NCBI RefSeq assembly: GCF_900120295.1 | Contig: NZ_LT635468.1 | Location: 375,606-439,605, forward strand | Length of the DNA: 64,000 nt | Source: Blautia sp. Marseille-P3201T | GTDB lineage: Bacteria > Bacillota > Clostridia > Lachnospirales > Lachnospiraceae | Direction: 5' to 3' | In this document: positions 63,743-64,000 of the stretch, in pieces | How positions within the stretch are numbered: position 1 is the first letter of the stretch | Layout: each line of letters begins with the position of its first letter | Notes under the pieces: model-generated | Seen by the model: the letters and a program-made list of their open reading frames with translations, nothing else | Databases searched by the model: none | What the model was told of the DNA's origin: nothing | Position numbers and translations under genes: made by a program

Positions 63743-63937
63743 TTGACAAGCAGTTGCGAATGTGTTAATATACAAAAGTTGCTGTGAGCGACATTGAAAA
63801 AGTTTAAAAAAGTTCTTGACAGAAAGATGCAGATGTGATAATCTAGTATGGCTGTCGCAAAAGAGCAGAGATGCCGAAAGGCAGCAAAAAAACTTTTTAA
63901 AAAAGTACTTGACAAGCTGAAAGCGATATGATAAAAT
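63743..63937 (+). promoter_or_regulatory. Three tandem rRNA-operon promoters
   Basis: Three near-identical sigma-A promoters, each TTGACA with a 17-bp spacer: P1 63743-63771 (TAATAT), P2 63816-63844 (TAATCT), P3 63909-63937 (TAAAAT). A GCTGT motif follows each. This is typical of strong growth-rate-controlled rrn promoters. Confidence 0.85.
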
Positions 63938-64000
63938 ATCGGAGCTGTCAAATGACAGGAACCTTGATAATTAAACAGTGAAACACATGAAAACGAAAAT
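63938..64000 (+). other. Leader of an rRNA operon (16S gene beyond the window)
   Basis: The stretch includes CTTGATAATTAAACAGTGAA at about 63963-63982, a typical Clostridia 16S precursor leader. No mature 16S sequence is reached before the window ends. Confidence 0.65.

Overview
The window looks like a Lachnospiraceae-type Firmicute (Clostridia, Blautia/Ruminococcus-like). The gene order rpmH-rnpA-yidD-yidC-jag-mnmE-mnmG-rsmG ... parA-parB on one side of dnaA-dnaN-yaaA-recF-gyrB-gyrA places the chromosomal replication origin at about 48.9-51.2 kb. A DUF3881 gene, a DUF4446 gene, Gram-positive ribosome binding sites, low GC and the rrn leader at the right end fit this family. The genus call is inference.

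Region 1 (1-24.2 kb, minus strand) is a catabolic island. It encodes a CUT1-type ABC sugar importer (binding protein and two permeases, no ATPase), a GntR/FadR-type regulator, two aldehyde dehydrogenases, four sulfatase genes (one of them a pseudogene), a GH127 glycosidase, one complete and one edge-truncated enolase-superfamily dehydratase, a PfkB sugar-acid kinase and a KDPG-type aldolase. Six promoters share a 17-18 bp spacer with a TATGATATCAT-like dyad next to the -10 box, so the cluster appears to be one regulon. The sulfatases and the GH127 enzyme lack signal peptides, so a sulfated saccharide is probably imported and desulfated in the cytoplasm. The sugar acid would then pass through an Entner-Doudoroff-like route (dehydratase, kinase, aldolase). 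Three insertion sequences sit in the transporter part. One (IS21 family, 8-bp target duplication) cuts permease 1 in two, a second (IS3 family) sits at the 5' end of the same gene, and a third (DDE_Tnp_1 type) lies between permease 2 and the binding-protein gene. The importer as sequenced is therefore probably inactive.

Region 2 (24.2-30.5 kb) is a decayed integrative or plasmid-like element. It holds a broken P-loop ATPase gene, an IS with TTAGTGTCTGCTGA ends, a truncated small membrane protein, a RepA_N-type initiator with direct repeats inside its coding sequence, and a parB-parA-parB operon. The operon has a hairpin leader and is preceded by AGCTAAT repeats.

Region 3 (30.5-30.9 kb) is tRNA-Arg(CCU) with a tandem 52-bp copy of its 5' half and flank. 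This looks like an integration scar and marks the border between accessory and core DNA.

Region 4 (30.9-64 kb) is core chromosome. It contains DUF3881, serS, DUF4446, parB, parA with three perfect parS sites, an alpha/beta hydrolase, a Gld-like ABC system, rsmG, mnmG, mnmE, jag, yidC, yidD, rnpA, rpmH, oriC, dnaA, dnaN, yaaA, recF, gyrB, gyrA, a lipoprotein, plsC, an AraC regulator divergent from a GH2 beta-galactosidase, tRNA-Ser(GCU), and three tandem rRNA promoters just upstream of a 16S gene that lies outside the window.
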